The position numbers were made by a program, and so were the translations under genes. This document shows positions 6,736 to 16,300 of a stretch of DNA of 64,000 bases, one piece after another (positions within the stretch are counted from its first letter, which is position 1; the number at the start of each line of letters is the position of its first letter). The stretch is from Halalkalibacter sp. APA_J-10(15) (GTDB lineage: Bacteria; Bacillota; Bacilli; Bacillales; Bacillaceae_D). The DNA lies in assembly GCF_023017105.1 (NCBI RefSeq), contig NZ_JALKEV010000001.1, positions 124,001 to 188,000 of the forward strand, in the 5' to 3' direction. The notes under the pieces were generated by a model that did no database searches, was not told the origin of the DNA, and saw only the letters and a program-made list of their open reading frames with translations.

Positions 6736-7356
6736 ATGCGAGAGATGAGGAGAATACCACAACGTACAGTAGGTATATTATTGTTTAATGAGGTAGAAGT
6801 ATTAGATTTTGCAGGGCCATTTGAAGTCTTTTCTATTACGTCTATACTGCATTCTAATGAAAAGCCGTTTGTTGTAAAAACCATTTCAGAAAGTGGCGAA
6901 TTAGTAACGGCGAGAAATGGATTAAAGGTGAAACCAGATTATAGTTTTGCTAATCACCCTGCATTGGATATTGTGATTATTCCTGGAGGGTATGGCGCTG
7001 AAGAGATTGAAATAAATAATCCGAAAGTCATTGAATGGATTCAACATCAACAACCGAAAGTAGAGTTTATGACGTCCGTCTGTACAGGTGCGCTCCTACT
7101 TGCTAAAGCCGGTATTCTTGATGGAAGGAAAGCAACAACCCATTGGATGGATATCGATCGATTAGAACAAGAATTCCCTTCTGTATCAGTCCAACGTGGA
7201 GTTAAGTTTGTTGATGAGGGAGCACTTATCACTTCCGGAGGGATTTCAGCAGGGATCAATATGTCTTTTTATCTTATTTCTCGATTACACGGAAAAGAAG
7301 CTGCTATTGAAACAGCGAGACGAATGGAGTATGAAATTGAATTATCATGCTCTTGA
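6736..7356 (+). CDS. DJ-1/PfpI (GATase1-like) family protein
   Basis: 206 residues. The DJ-1/PfpI fold is recognised by 'VGILLFNEVEVLDFAGPFEVF' near the N-terminus, the 'DIVIIPGG' strand, and the nucleophile elbow 'MTSVCTGALLLAKAG' with its Cys, followed by 'KATTHW'. This subgroup matches the N-terminal domain of GlxA-type AraC regulators and isonitrile-hydratase-like proteins, but no AraC DNA-binding domain follows. The reaction is unknown. ATG 6736 is used; the GAGAGGAG box is 13 nt away, so ATG 6745 remains possible. Stands alone between terminators. Confidence 0.85.
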   Translation: MREMRRIPQRTVGILLFNEVEVLDFAGPFEVFSITSILHSNEKPFVVKTISESGELVTARNGLKVKPDYSFANHPALDIVIIPGGYGAEEIEINNPKVIEWIQHQQPKVEFMTSVCTGALLLAKAGILDGRKATTHWMDIDRLEQEFPSVSVQRGVKFVDEGALITSGGISAGINMSFYLISRLHGKEAAIETARRMEYEIELSCS

Positions 7357-7370
7357 GCTAATGAAGAGTA

Positions 7371-7408
7371 AAGGCTTTGTCCCGTCGGTTTAACACGGAC
7401 AAAGCCTC
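7371..7408. terminator. Bidirectional terminator between DJ-1 gene and PTS operon
   Basis: AGGCTTTGTCC/GGACAAAGCCT arms around a short loop, between convergent genes. Confidence 0.75.
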
Positions 7409-7420
7409 TTTGCTGACTAT

Positions 7421-8869
7421 TTACTTTCTCAGGTTCATCATTTCATCTGCTACAAATTGCACGTTTGTTCCAACCACGACTTGGATATTGTACTTATCGA
7501 TGACATAAATGCCCGGGACTCCGGTTGATTTGATTCGTTCTTGATCGACATTATCCATTTCACGTACTTCTAGTCGGAGACGTGTAATACAGTTATCGAC
7601 GGACAAGACATTTTTGTCTCCACCTAATGCTTCGTAGATTTCCTTTGCCATTATGGCGGTTGTTTGTCCGGCTTCAGTTGTAGATTCACTTTTCGAAGCT
7701 TCTAAAACGTCCTCATCTTCACGTCCTGGTGTTTTCAAGTTAAATTTCACAATTAAGAAACGGAACAAAACATAATAAACAATGAAAAATGCGAGACCTT
7801 GTAGGAGTAACATATAGGGCTGATTAGCTAGTGGTAGTCTTGAGCTTAAAGCAAAGTCGATTAACCCAGCACTAAAGCCAAACCCAGCAGTCCATTGGAA
7901 TGTTGCTGCAATAAATAGAGATAATCCTGTGAGTGCAGCGTGAACGACATATAGAGCTGGAGCTAAGAACATAAAGGCAAATTCAATTGGCTCTGTTACT
8001 CCTGTTAAGAAAGCGGCAAATGCAGCGGCAAGTAATAATGAAGCTGCTTGCTTCTTTCTTTTTGATTTAGCAGTATGGAACATCGCTAGTGCAGCAGCTG
8101 GCAATCCAAACATCATAATTGGAAAGAAACCCGCTTGATACATACCGGTTATGCCTCTTTCGCCTGTACCTGCCCAGAAGTTTCCGATATCGTTTATACC
8201 TGCAACATCAAACCAGAACACGGAATTTAAGGCATGATGTAAGCCGGTTGGGATTAATAAGCGATTGAAAAAGCCATACAATCCAGCACCGATCGCTCCT
8301 AACGTACTAATGGCTTCAGCGAATGATACAAGTCCAGAATAAACAAAAGGCCAAACAAAGAATAAAATCGCAGAAGCGATAAGCATAGAGACAGATGTCA
8401 TTATAGGTACAAGTCGTTTTCCGCTGAAAAAGGCAAGTGCATCTGGGAGCTGAACGTTGCTGAAGCGATTGTACATGTTCGCTGCTACTAAGCCAGATAA
8501 TATTCCAATAAACGCATTGCCAATATTGTCAAAAGCAGCGTTGACATTTTCTAGCTCTACTCCAGTTAACATCCCTACAGAATTTGGAGAAAGCAAAGTG
8601 GTAATAACAAGATAGGCAACGAGACCACTTAACGCAGCTGAGCCGTCGCGTTCCTTTGCCATCCCTAGAGCGACACCGAGAGCGAATAATATTGGAATGT
8701 TGTCAATAATGGAGCTTCCGGCTGTAATAAGGAAGGCCGCTATCACATTTCCTTCTCCCCATCCTGATGGATCAATCCAATAACCAATACCCATTAAGAT
8801 CGCTGCTGCTGGTAGAACGGCAACAGGAAGCATTAAAGAACGGCCAAGTCTTTGTAAATATTTCATCAT
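7421..8869 (-). CDS. nagP: PTS GlcNAc/glucose-type transporter, EIICB
   Basis: 482 residues. An EIIC domain of about ten helices (1-385) contains 'PTGLHHALN' and 'TGVTEPIEF' typical of the glucose/GlcNAc family, then a 'FNLKTPGRED' linker like that of NagE, and a C-terminal EIIB with phosphorylated Cys427 in 'VDNCITRLRL'. It imports and phosphorylates an amino sugar or glucose at the membrane. The NagE-like linker and 'GNFWAGTG' loop favour GlcNAc. There is no EIIA domain; the separate EIIA gene two places upstream supplies it. Third gene of a minus-strand operon with EIIA and an antiterminator. ATG 8869 follows AAGGGGG. Confidence 0.88.
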   Translation of the reverse strand: MMKYLQRLGRSLMLPVAVLPAAAILMGIGYWIDPSGWGEGNVIAAFLITAGSSIIDNIPILFALGVALGMAKERDGSAALSGLVAYLVITTLLSPNSVGMLTGVELENVNAAFDNIGNAFIGILSGLVAANMYNRFSNVQLPDALAFFSGKRLVPIMTSVSMLIASAILFFVWPFVYSGLVSFAEAISTLGAIGAGLYGFFNRLLIPTGLHHALNSVFWFDVAGINDIGNFWAGTGERGITGMYQAGFFPIMMFGLPAAALAMFHTAKSKRKKQAASLLLAAAFAAFLTGVTEPIEFAFMFLAPALYVVHAALTGLSLFIAATFQWTAGFGFSAGLIDFALSSRLPLANQPYMLLLQGLAFFIVYYVLFRFLIVKFNLKTPGREDEDVLEASKSESTTEAGQTTAIMAKEIYEALGGDKNVLSVDNCITRLRLEVREMDNVDQERIKSTGVPGIYVIDKYNIQVVVGTNVQFVADEMMNLRK

Positions 8870-8903
8870 GAGAATTCCCCCTTAAATCATATAATTATAT
8901 AAA

Positions 8904-8917
8904 TGAAAGCGTTTTCT
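8904..8917. promoter_or_regulatory. Candidate cre site (CcpA)
   Basis: TGAAAGCGTTTTCT matches the cre consensus TGWAANCGNTNWCA at all but the last base. It sits between the antiterminator and EIICB genes, where CcpA could block elongation or an internal promoter. Confidence 0.55.
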
Positions 8918-8957
8918 TACAAAGCGATATTTGTTCTATTTTTAGATCATGTATCGG

Positions 8958-9776
8958 TTATTTTTTTTGTAATCTTTCAATATGAAGTGTAATATAACCG
9001 AGTTCTTCATCAGGCAATTCGATTCCATGTAAGGAAATAAGCTCTTGTTGAACGTGAATAGCGCATTGATAAGAATGGGCAAATTTTTTCTTAATGATTG
9101 TGAGCATCTCGTTATCCATTGAATGGGTGTTATACTGATTCATGCGAGTTAGTGCAAAGCGAAGATGAGTAATTAATCGCTCATACGACAGGTCATCCTC
9201 ATTAATGGTGATGTCAAGGAATTGTGTTATTGTATCAACCATATGGCGTAAAATAGCCGTTTGTCTGACGGTTTGTTTCATATCACCTCCTTGGATTTTC
9301 ATTGTATGAATATGGAGTGCGATGAACGCCGCCTCATCAACAGGCATTTCTACGTTGATAGTCGTTTTAATATGTTTAATGGCCCACATTCCAATGGCAA
9401 ATTCATCTTTGTAAAGTATTTTTATTTCTTGAAGAAGTTTATTTTTTAAATGAATTCCTTGTGCCTCTCGCTCAATCGCAAATGACAAATGATCAGTTAA
9501 AGCAAGAAAAATATGTTCATTCAGCTTTGTATCGAGCTCTTTTTCTGCATAATCGATAATATCTTCAGAGAGGATAAAGTGTTGTTCGGGAATACGCAAT
9601 AGAAGCTGTTGGAGCTTCTCGTTTTCCTTTAATACGAAGAGTTTTTCAACATCATTCGGCTTAATAATGTCATTTCTTTTTTTATGGTAAGCAATACCTC
9701 CTCCTATTGCGATTTTTTCTTGCCCGTGATCTGAAACAACAACGGCGTTATTGTTTAATATCTTTTTAATTTTCAA
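8958..9776 (-). CDS. BglG/LicT-family transcriptional antiterminator
   Basis: 272 residues from TTG 9776, eight nt after AGGAGG. This start gives MKIKKILNNNAVVV, the normal beginning of the RNA-binding domain. Order: CAT RNA-binding domain (1-58), PRD1 (about 65-168) and PRD2 (about 172-272), with PRD histidines visible in 'ALTDHLSFAIER', 'EAAFIALHIH' and 'ELGYITLHIERL'. Such proteins bind a RAT hairpin to prevent termination and are switched by PTS phosphorylation. Lying between the EIIA and EIICB genes with a RAT/terminator in front of EIIA, it very likely controls its own operon. Confidence 0.93.
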   Translation of the reverse strand: MKIKKILNNNAVVVSDHGQEKIAIGGGIAYHKKRNDIIKPNDVEKLFVLKENEKLQQLLLRIPEQHFILSEDIIDYAEKELDTKLNEHIFLALTDHLSFAIEREAQGIHLKNKLLQEIKILYKDEFAIGMWAIKHIKTTINVEMPVDEAAFIALHIHTMKIQGGDMKQTVRQTAILRHMVDTITQFLDITINEDDLSYERLITHLRFALTRMNQYNTHSMDNEMLTIIKKKFAHSYQCAIHVQQELISLHGIELPDEELGYITLHIERLQKK

Positions 9777-9800
9777 GCTAGTCACCTCCTCTCACTGTAT

Positions 9801-10292
9801 TCATGTACATTCATATGAAATGATAAGAGATTCGTTTGCTGTTACGTTTTTATTTTCGTGGAACTTATATACATGTTTGGTACTTGCATTATTTGTGATG
9901 ATCACGGGTGTCATAATATGGTTGCCACGCTCTTTTAATAAGGTAACGTCAACGTCTGCTAAAAGCTCGCCTCTTTTCACAAACCTCCCTTTCTCTACAT
10001 GTATAGTAAAGCCTTCCCCCTTTAAATGTACGGTATCCAGACCGATATGAATAAGGATTTCTGTTCCGTCAATGGTTTTAAGGCCAATCGCATGTTTGGT
10101 CGGGGCTACTTGGAGGACTTCCGCATCAATTGGTGATCGAACCTCTCCGGTATGTGGAATAATAGCTACACCTTCGCCCATCATTTTTTGACTAAAGACA
10201 GGATCTGGCACAGTTTCTAGTGGTACTAGTTCTCCAGTCATAGGGGAAAGTATTTCAACCTTTTTTATTTTTGTAAAAAATTTTTTTAACAT
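9801..10292 (-). CDS. PTS EIIA, glucose type (Crr-like)
   Basis: 163 residues. ATG 10292 is chosen because AAAGGAG precedes it and the product starts MLKKFFTKIKK; the upstream in-frame extension has no family likeness and lies in the terminator leader. EIIA-Glc features: 'SPMTGELVPLE', 'VAPTKHAIGLKT' with His67, and the phosphorylation site His82 in 'ILIHIGLDTV'. It carries phosphate from HPr to the EIICB of the same operon. First gene of the operon behind the RAT/terminator. Confidence 0.93.
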   Translation of the reverse strand: MLKKFFTKIKKVEILSPMTGELVPLETVPDPVFSQKMMGEGVAIIPHTGEVRSPIDAEVLQVAPTKHAIGLKTIDGTEILIHIGLDTVHLKGEGFTIHVEKGRFVKRGELLADVDVTLLKERGNHIMTPVIITNNASTKHVYKFHENKNVTANESLIISYECT

Positions 10293-10339
10293 AATAGAAA
10301 CTCCTTTCCTTGCTGTAAAGGTAGCGGATATTTGTATAC

Positions 10340-10426
10340 AAAAAAGGCATGGGGGTATGTTAAGAAAGAGCATAAAAATCTTTCTTTAACTACCACCATG
10401 CCTGATCGAATCAGTCACATGTGATT
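10340..10426 (-). promoter_or_regulatory. RAT antiterminator overlapping an intrinsic terminator
   Basis: On the minus strand, a terminator spans 10403 to 10340: arms AGGCATGG.../...CCATGCCT extended by GTTAAAGAAAGA/TCTTTCTTAAC and followed by six T. Overlapping its 5' arm at about 10426-10398 is a RAT-like element with the core TGTGACTG and CAGGCA, the conserved bases of LicT/SacT-type binding hairpins. The two are mutually exclusive, so antiterminator binding would open transcription of EIIA, the antiterminator and EIICB. Confidence 0.85.
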
Positions 10427-10484
10427 CGTCTTTTGTAATTGTTAAATGTATCTTAACATAATTTTTTTAGAGAGGCAATAACGA

Positions 10485-10754
10485 TTACATCTTTTTTAAT
10501 ATCCTCTCTGCAATGGGCGGAAACCAGCGATTGATCGTTGTTAATAGCTTTACTTTGCCTATTTCCATTTCATAATGATTGTTTTTAAACTTTTTAATGA
10601 ACTCATTTGTAAGCTGTTCGGTTGTCATTTTGTTCTTGCCTCTTCCCTTTGTCATCTCGGTATCAACAACAGGGGGAATGACCTCGAATACATGAATGTT
10701 CGTATCTTCTAACTGATAGCGCAGTGCCTTTGTGAAAAGGTGGATTCCAGCTTT
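10485..10754 (-). pseudogene. C-terminal remnant of a short-chain dehydrogenase
   Basis: About 90 residues beginning near 'KAGIHLFTKALRYQL' match the end of DltE-like short-chain dehydrogenases: the Lys after the missing catalytic Tyr, then 'VFEVIPPVVDTEMTKGRG' and a hydrophobic C-terminus. The Rossmann NAD site and the Tyr are absent. Directly upstream, in a different frame, lies the N-terminal part of a Crp-type regulator, so the two were joined by a deletion near 10755. Not expected to be an active enzyme. Confidence 0.75.
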
Positions 10755-10948
10755 GTTGTGTAATAGAAGCGAAAAAGTCCATTTAAACAAAATCCTATTG
10801 ATTCAGGAGTTTCACTAGCTATAACAAAATGTTTAGTCTTTTCGATTCTTTGAAAACTGCCTAATGCTTTAAATATGTTCCACTCCTCTAAAGGAATGGA
10901 GGTAATGGATTGAAGCTGTTTGTATAATGTATGCCACGCTTGCTCCAT
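10755..10948 (-). pseudogene. N-terminal remnant of a Crp/Fnr-family regulator
   Basis: Starts properly at ATG 10948 behind AAAGGAG, four nt after the sigma gene. About 65 residues resemble the start of Crp/Fnr cNMP-binding proteins: 'IPLEEWNIFKALGSFQRIEK', then 'GFCLNGLFRFYYTTK'. The rest of the sensor domain and the whole DNA-binding domain are missing. The reading frame then runs out of frame through short-chain-dehydrogenase sequence and stops at 10709. A deletion fused it to that gene. A truncated peptide could still be made. Confidence 0.7.
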
Positions 10949-10952
10949 AAGG

Positions 10953-11834
10953 TTAGTCTCCTTTTGGTATCGTTAAAACGGGTTGAAGATGATTGAGCTT
11001 GTTAGGGTTGTTTGTCATATACATTTCATTAATGCATTGATCTCTTATATAAAAGCTTATAACGCTAAAGATCGTATCATCTATATAAATAACGATGGTC
11101 GGTTGCTCGTTTAGATTGTGAATAGACACACGGAAATCTTTCTTGGCCTTTCGGATAATCCCATTATAAAAGGCGAGCACATGTGACTGGGTTTTAATTG
11201 GCCGTATAGCTGCTTTTACAATGCCACCACCATCTGAATAAAGCGTTACGTCTTCTGAGAGCAGTTGAAGGAGTTCAGCAATGTTTTGTGTTTGAAAGGC
11301 TTTAATAAAACGTTCAATAAGGATGCGATTTTGGTCATAGCTGAGGCTTTCGGCTTCAACAGAAGAGATTTTCGTTTTCGCTCGACTAAATAGCTTTCGG
11401 CAGTTTGCTTCTTGTTTATGAATCATTTTTGCAATGTCTTGATAAGGTAAGTGAAACGCCTCTCTTAATATAAGAACAGCACGTTCATAAGGACTTAAAT
11501 GCTCCATCATTCGTAAGTAAGCGATGGACAGTCCTTCCTTTTGGATGGCATGAAAGGAAGGTTCGTCTTGACTAACTAGTAAAGGTTCTGGGTTCCATTC
11601 ACCGGTGTATTGCTCACGGTTATAACGGGATGATTTTAATAGATCGATACATAAATTTGTCATCACCTTGCAGAGGTAAGCCTTTAGATTTGATTGAATG
11701 GTGTCGATTTGATAGCACCGTAAGAACGTTTCTTGAACGAGATCCTCAGCATCGGTAACAGAGCCAAGCATACGGTAGCCTAACGAAAAGAGAAGTGGTT
11801 TATATTTTATAAATTCCTCTTGACTGATGTTCAT
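10953..11834 (-). CDS. ECF41-type (SigJ-like) RNA polymerase sigma factor
   Basis: 293 residues. Sigma region 2 ('LLFSLGYRMLGSVTDAEDLVQETFLR', about 13-75), region 4 ('MEHLSPYERAVLILREAFHLPYQDIA', about 108-160), and a C-terminal SnoaL-like domain (about 165-290) that marks the ECF41 group, where it regulates sigma activity in place of an anti-sigma factor. The start overlaps the FAD oxidoreductase stop (ATGA), so the two are co-translated. The partner oxidoreductase and the promoter at 13146-13172 fit the ECF41 pattern of controlling a neighbouring redox enzyme. Confidence 0.9.
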   Translation of the reverse strand: MNISQEEFIKYKPLLFSLGYRMLGSVTDAEDLVQETFLRCYQIDTIQSNLKAYLCKVMTNLCIDLLKSSRYNREQYTGEWNPEPLLVSQDEPSFHAIQKEGLSIAYLRMMEHLSPYERAVLILREAFHLPYQDIAKMIHKQEANCRKLFSRAKTKISSVEAESLSYDQNRILIERFIKAFQTQNIAELLQLLSEDVTLYSDGGGIVKAAIRPIKTQSHVLAFYNGIIRKAKKDFRVSIHNLNEQPTIVIYIDDTIFSVISFYIRDQCINEMYMTNNPNKLNHLQPVLTIPKGD

Positions 11835-13111
11835 TGTTGCATTCCCCCTTGATTTTTCGCAATAATTTCCAGTGCGGCATTTTTTCCGCTATTAATAGCT
11901 CCTTCTGCTAAGATGAGCTGTGGATCCGCCCAATCTCCCGCTACATACAATCGGGGCAGCTCGGTTTCCTGATTATTGAAATAGTGATCTTCACCTAACT
12001 GCGGTAAACGTTGATTTACAGTGATATTCGGCATGAACCGGCTCGCCTTAACGTGTTGCTTCCAATTAGGCTGGAGCCTTTCTAGAAATTGCTCTAGCTC
12101 CTCTTTCACCTTCTGTGTATTCTTATCTTCTGTAGGGTGAAGATATTTAAAGAGGTGCAGGACGATATGGTTATGATGTCCCAGCTTGGCATATGTTGAG
12201 TGGACGGAATAATATAACGAATCTGTTAAATCTAATGCAAAAAGCTCGTGTCGATCGGGTAATGTAGATAAGGCAATGTCATATGCTGCTCCTTTAATCG
12301 GAATGATAGGAGGGATGGAGCTGTTAAGCTGCTGATTGGTCACTTGCTGTAAGTGCTCGGGAGCTCCAGTGTATAGGACAAAGTTACTGACATGCGTTTC
12401 GTTATTGTTCGTTTCGACCTGCCATTGTTGCTGATCATTCAACTCAAGTTTCGTAACAGTAGTGTCTGTTTGAACCATACTGTTGAAGAGAAGAGCCTTG
12501 TCGTGAAGTTGATTCATTATTTGCTGCCATCCGCCATCTAAATAAAGTGTTCCGCCCGATGTTAATGATAAATGTGAAAGAACGACTCTTGCATTGACTA
12601 GCTCTGGAGCATGGCAGTAAGTAGCAAGCCTTGCCAATGCATAAATAAGTGCTTGAACACGATGGGAGGCAGTGGTTTGTTCGACCCATTGCTGAAATGT
12701 TTGATTTTCGACTTTTGATTGGTTGATTCGGTTAAAGCTAGTGACCACTTTGATCCAGTCAAATCGTTCTTTTATTGAAAGGAAAGAGCCTCTTAATACA
12801 TTTAAAAACGAAAAAGGTGCTAAATAGTCGACTTGGTTATATAGGATTGTTCCGCCTCCTGCTGGTGAACGCCCCTTTAACTCAATCGAAAGATCCCCAA
12901 GAATAGTTGCAGCTTTACCTTTACGATAAAGAGCATGTGGCCCTAAGTTAAAAAGGTATCCTTTTTTATTAATGGTTCGTGCTCTTCCGCCGATTTCCTT
13001 TGACTTTTCCAGAATTAATGTTGATAAATTTGCTTTTGCTAAATAGTTTGCCGCAACATACCCTGCTAACCCACCACCGATAATAATAATATCCCATTGC
13101 TTTTTCTCCAT
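11831..13111 (-). CDS. FAD-dependent oxidoreductase (amine oxidase/phytoene desaturase-like)
   Basis: 426 residues. The N-terminal dinucleotide site 'DIIIIGGGLAGYVAANYLA' and 'LEKSKEIGGRART' bind FAD, and the C-terminal 'LYVAGDWADPQLILAEGAINSG' closes the FAD site as in amine oxidases and phytoene desaturases. The substrate is unknown. It overlaps the ECF41 sigma gene by four bases and lies 35 nt downstream of a promoter that fits the ECF41 consensus. ECF41 units usually pair the sigma factor with one redox enzyme. Here that enzyme is this flavoprotein (context inference). Confidence 0.85.
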   Translation of the reverse strand: MEKKQWDIIIIGGGLAGYVAANYLAKANLSTLILEKSKEIGGRARTINKKGYLFNLGPHALYRKGKAATILGDLSIELKGRSPAGGGTILYNQVDYLAPFSFLNVLRGSFLSIKERFDWIKVVTSFNRINQSKVENQTFQQWVEQTTASHRVQALIYALARLATYCHAPELVNARVVLSHLSLTSGGTLYLDGGWQQIMNQLHDKALLFNSMVQTDTTVTKLELNDQQQWQVETNNNETHVSNFVLYTGAPEHLQQVTNQQLNSSIPPIIPIKGAAYDIALSTLPDRHELFALDLTDSLYYSVHSTYAKLGHHNHIVLHLFKYLHPTEDKNTQKVKEELEQFLERLQPNWKQHVKASRFMPNITVNQRLPQLGEDHYFNNQETELPRLYVAGDWADPQLILAEGAINSGKNAALEIIAKNQGGMQQ

Positions 13112-13145
13112 ACATACCCTCTCCTTTGTTCCTTTTACCCTCTAT

Positions 13146-13172
13146 GACGATGAGTGGTCACATTTTGTGACA
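13146..13172 (-). promoter_or_regulatory. Candidate ECF41 autoregulatory promoter
   Basis: On the minus strand, TGTCACA (13172-13166), a 16-nt spacer, and CGTC (13149-13146). As I recall, this is the reported ECF41 promoter pattern. It ends 35 nt before the FAD oxidoreductase start codon, a normal leader length. Confidence 0.7.
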
Positions 13173-13315
13173 AAGCTGTACATACTAATGCAAGAAATGT
13201 CGTACGAAAATATAGAATCTATGTTCATTCTTTACATGAATTTTACGTATTTTAAATGTGCTTATTGTTTGTCCATTAAAATTCTTGATGAATAGAGAAA
13301 AGGAGGACGAGAAAC

Positions 13316-16300
13316 GTGGCTAATTTACGTTTATTTCTTGCAAGTATGCTCGTTGTACAGCTGTTGCTGTATCCATTATCATCTCAAGTGGTCGCTCTAG
13401 ATGAAGGTCTGTCACCGACAAAGGAAATACAGCTGGAGCTTATTGGGCGTTATGATAGTGGGGCAGGCTTTAACCAAGGTGGAGCAGAGATTGTAACCTT
13501 TGATCGTTACACGAAACAAGCGTTTATTGTTAATGGGGCGCATTATGCAATTGATATTGTGGATCTTTCTACTATTGGTGATGTGAATCTTCTATTGGAA
13601 AGGAAAGGTCGTATTCAAGTGAGTGAGCTAGATTTGGGTGCTGGATTTCAAGTTGGCGATATTACGAGTGTTGCGATTCATCCTAGTGGCGATTTCATAG
13701 CATTTAGTGTACCTGCTGAACCAAGAACCGATTATGGACGAGTCGTTCTTGCTTATCCTGATGGTAAAGTGATAACTCACGTTGAAGTAGGAGCGCTACC
13801 CGATATGGTGACATTTAGCCCTAACGGTGAAATGATTTTAGTAGCGAATGAAGGTGAGCCGAATGATGCATATACGATTGATCCTGAGGGCTCAGTGACG
13901 ATTATTGATGTTTCAGATGGCCCTCATGTAATGGAAGAACACGTCGTGACAGTTGGGTTTAGTCAGTTGAAGGCAGAGCAAATAGATGAACAGGTGCGTA
14001 TCTTTGGTCCGGGGGCAGATGCAGCAAAGGATTTTGAACCTGAATATATCGTTGTATCACCTGATAGTAAGGTCGCCTATGTGTCCTTACAAGAAAATAA
14101 TGCGATTGCGACACTGAACCTAGAAACGAAGCAATTTGATTATGTTCATGGGCTAGGATTTAAAGATCACTCATTGCTTGAAAATGCGTTAGATGCTTCT
14201 GATCGAGATGGAGAGGTAGCGATTAAGTCTTGGCCGGTGCTCGGAATGTATCAGCCAGACGGTATTGATTTACTAGAACGAAATGGGACACGTTATATTG
14301 TAACGGCAAATGAAGGGGACGCACGTGACTATGATGGTTTTTCTGAAGAATTAAGAGCGAAGAATGTTCGTCATCAGGTTGCTTTAAATGCGGATTATTA
14401 TCAAGGCTTTTCTCAAGCTGAGCTTGACGAGATGGTGGCAAATGGGGTATTTAATGATGAGCAGCTAGGGCGACTCCGTATAACTTCTGAAATGGGGAAA
14501 AATGAGCATGGTGAATACGAAGCGCTTTACAGCTTTGGTGCACGTTCATTTTCCATTTGGGATGCTAGTACAATGGAGCTTGTCTTTGACAGTGGAAGTG
14601 AGTTTGAACGTGTGGTTTTGCATTATCTTGGGGAGAGCCATTTTAATGCGAATCACACTGAGAATACTGGGGAAACTCGTAGTGATGATAAGGGGCCAGA
14701 GCCTGAGGATGTGAAGATTGGGGTCATTAACGAGCAGTATTATGCGTTTATTGGCTTAGAAAGAGTTGGAGGAATTATCGTATATAATGTGACCGATCCA
14801 CACGATCCAAAGCTTGTGACCTATTATAATAGTCGTGATTTCACGAAGGACCCAGCGAGTGGACAAGCAGGTGACCTCGGAACAGAAGGGCTGATGTTCG
14901 TTGAAGAAGCTGATAGCCCAACAGGCAAACCGCTATTATTAGCAGCTAATGAAGTGTCGGGAACGATGTCGATCTATGAAGTGTCAACGATCAATGATGA
15001 GGAACATGGTCTATTTGAGCTGACGATTATGCATACAAATGATACCCATGCCCACTTAGATCAAGTTCCGCGTCGAATTACAGCGATCCGTTCGATTCGT
15101 GAGGAAGTGCAACATTCCTTGCTGCTTGATGCAGGAGACGTATTTTCGGGGACGCTATTTTTTAATCAATATCTTGGGCAGGCGGACCTTGAATTTATGA
15201 ATATGGCTAGCTATGATGCAATGGTTCCTGGTAACCATGAGTTTGACAAGGGACCACAAGTGTTAGCTGATTTTATAAAGAATGCATCATTTCCATTTGT
15301 AAGTGCGAATATTAATTATAGCCGAGAGCCGGTCTTTAATGATTTGTTTATTGATCAAATAGGAAGCCCAGGAAAAGAAGGCCGAGTTTATCCAGCGATA
15401 GTTAAAGAGTTTAATGGTGAACGTGTGGGGATTTTTGGATTGACGACAGAGGATACAGCTTTCATTGCCAACCTTGGTGCTCATATTAAATTCGAGGATT
15501 ATTTGAAAAAAGCAGAGGAAACGGTACAACGACTTCAAGATGAAGGTGTAAATAAAATTATTGCATTGACGCATCTTGGCTATCGATATGATGAGATATT
15601 AGCTAAGCAAGTAGAAGGAATTGATATTGTCGTTGGAGGGCATAGTCATACGTTGCTTGAGGAGCCTGTCGTATTTCTTGAGCATACTGAACCGACGCTT
15701 GTAGTCCAAGCAAAGGAATACGGAGAATATCTTGGACGTTTAGACGTTGAGTTTGATGAGGAAGGTGTCCTTCAGTCATGGAATGGGACATTGATTAAAG
15801 TCGATGAGCAAAATGCGGAAGGTCAGTTTAAGTATGAGGAGGATTCAATTGCACGTGAGCGCTTAGCCGAGCTACAGCAGCCAATTGAGGAATTGAAGCA
15901 GCAGGTCGTTGGACAAACCGCTGTATTTCTTGATGGTGAGCGTGAGCATATTCGGACGCAAGAAACGAATTTAGGAAATTTGATTGCTGATGGGATGCTA
16001 GTGAAGGCCAAAGAAAGTGTTGATGCACAAATAGCCCTACAAAATTCCGGTGGAATACGGGCATCCATAGCAGAAGGTGGTATTACTTTGGGTGATGTGC
16101 TAACAGTGCTACCTTATGCCAATACATTAGTCACACTTGAATTAACAGGAGAAGAGATTATGGAAGCGTTGGAGTTAAGTGTAAGTTCAATTGAGGATGG
16201 GCATGGGCGCTTTTTGCAAGTGGCAGGGCTACGTTTTTACTTTGATCGAAATGAACCAGCGTTTCAGCGTGTATTTCGCGTAGAAGTCGAAACGGAAAAG

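Noticed and set aside
10293-10373. 27-residue N-terminal extension of EIIA
   Set aside because: It is translated terminator leader; the ribosome site and family start place the gene at 10292.
13161-13172. Palindrome GTCACA-TTT-TGTGAC as a Crp/Fnr site
   Set aside because: The half-sites are in the opposite order from TGTGA-N6-TCACA, and the ECF41 -35 element explains the sequence better.
15287-16068. Antisense open frames of 62-95 codons within the wall nucleotidase gene
   Set aside because: They mirror the codon pattern of the sense gene, have no ribosome sites and match no family.
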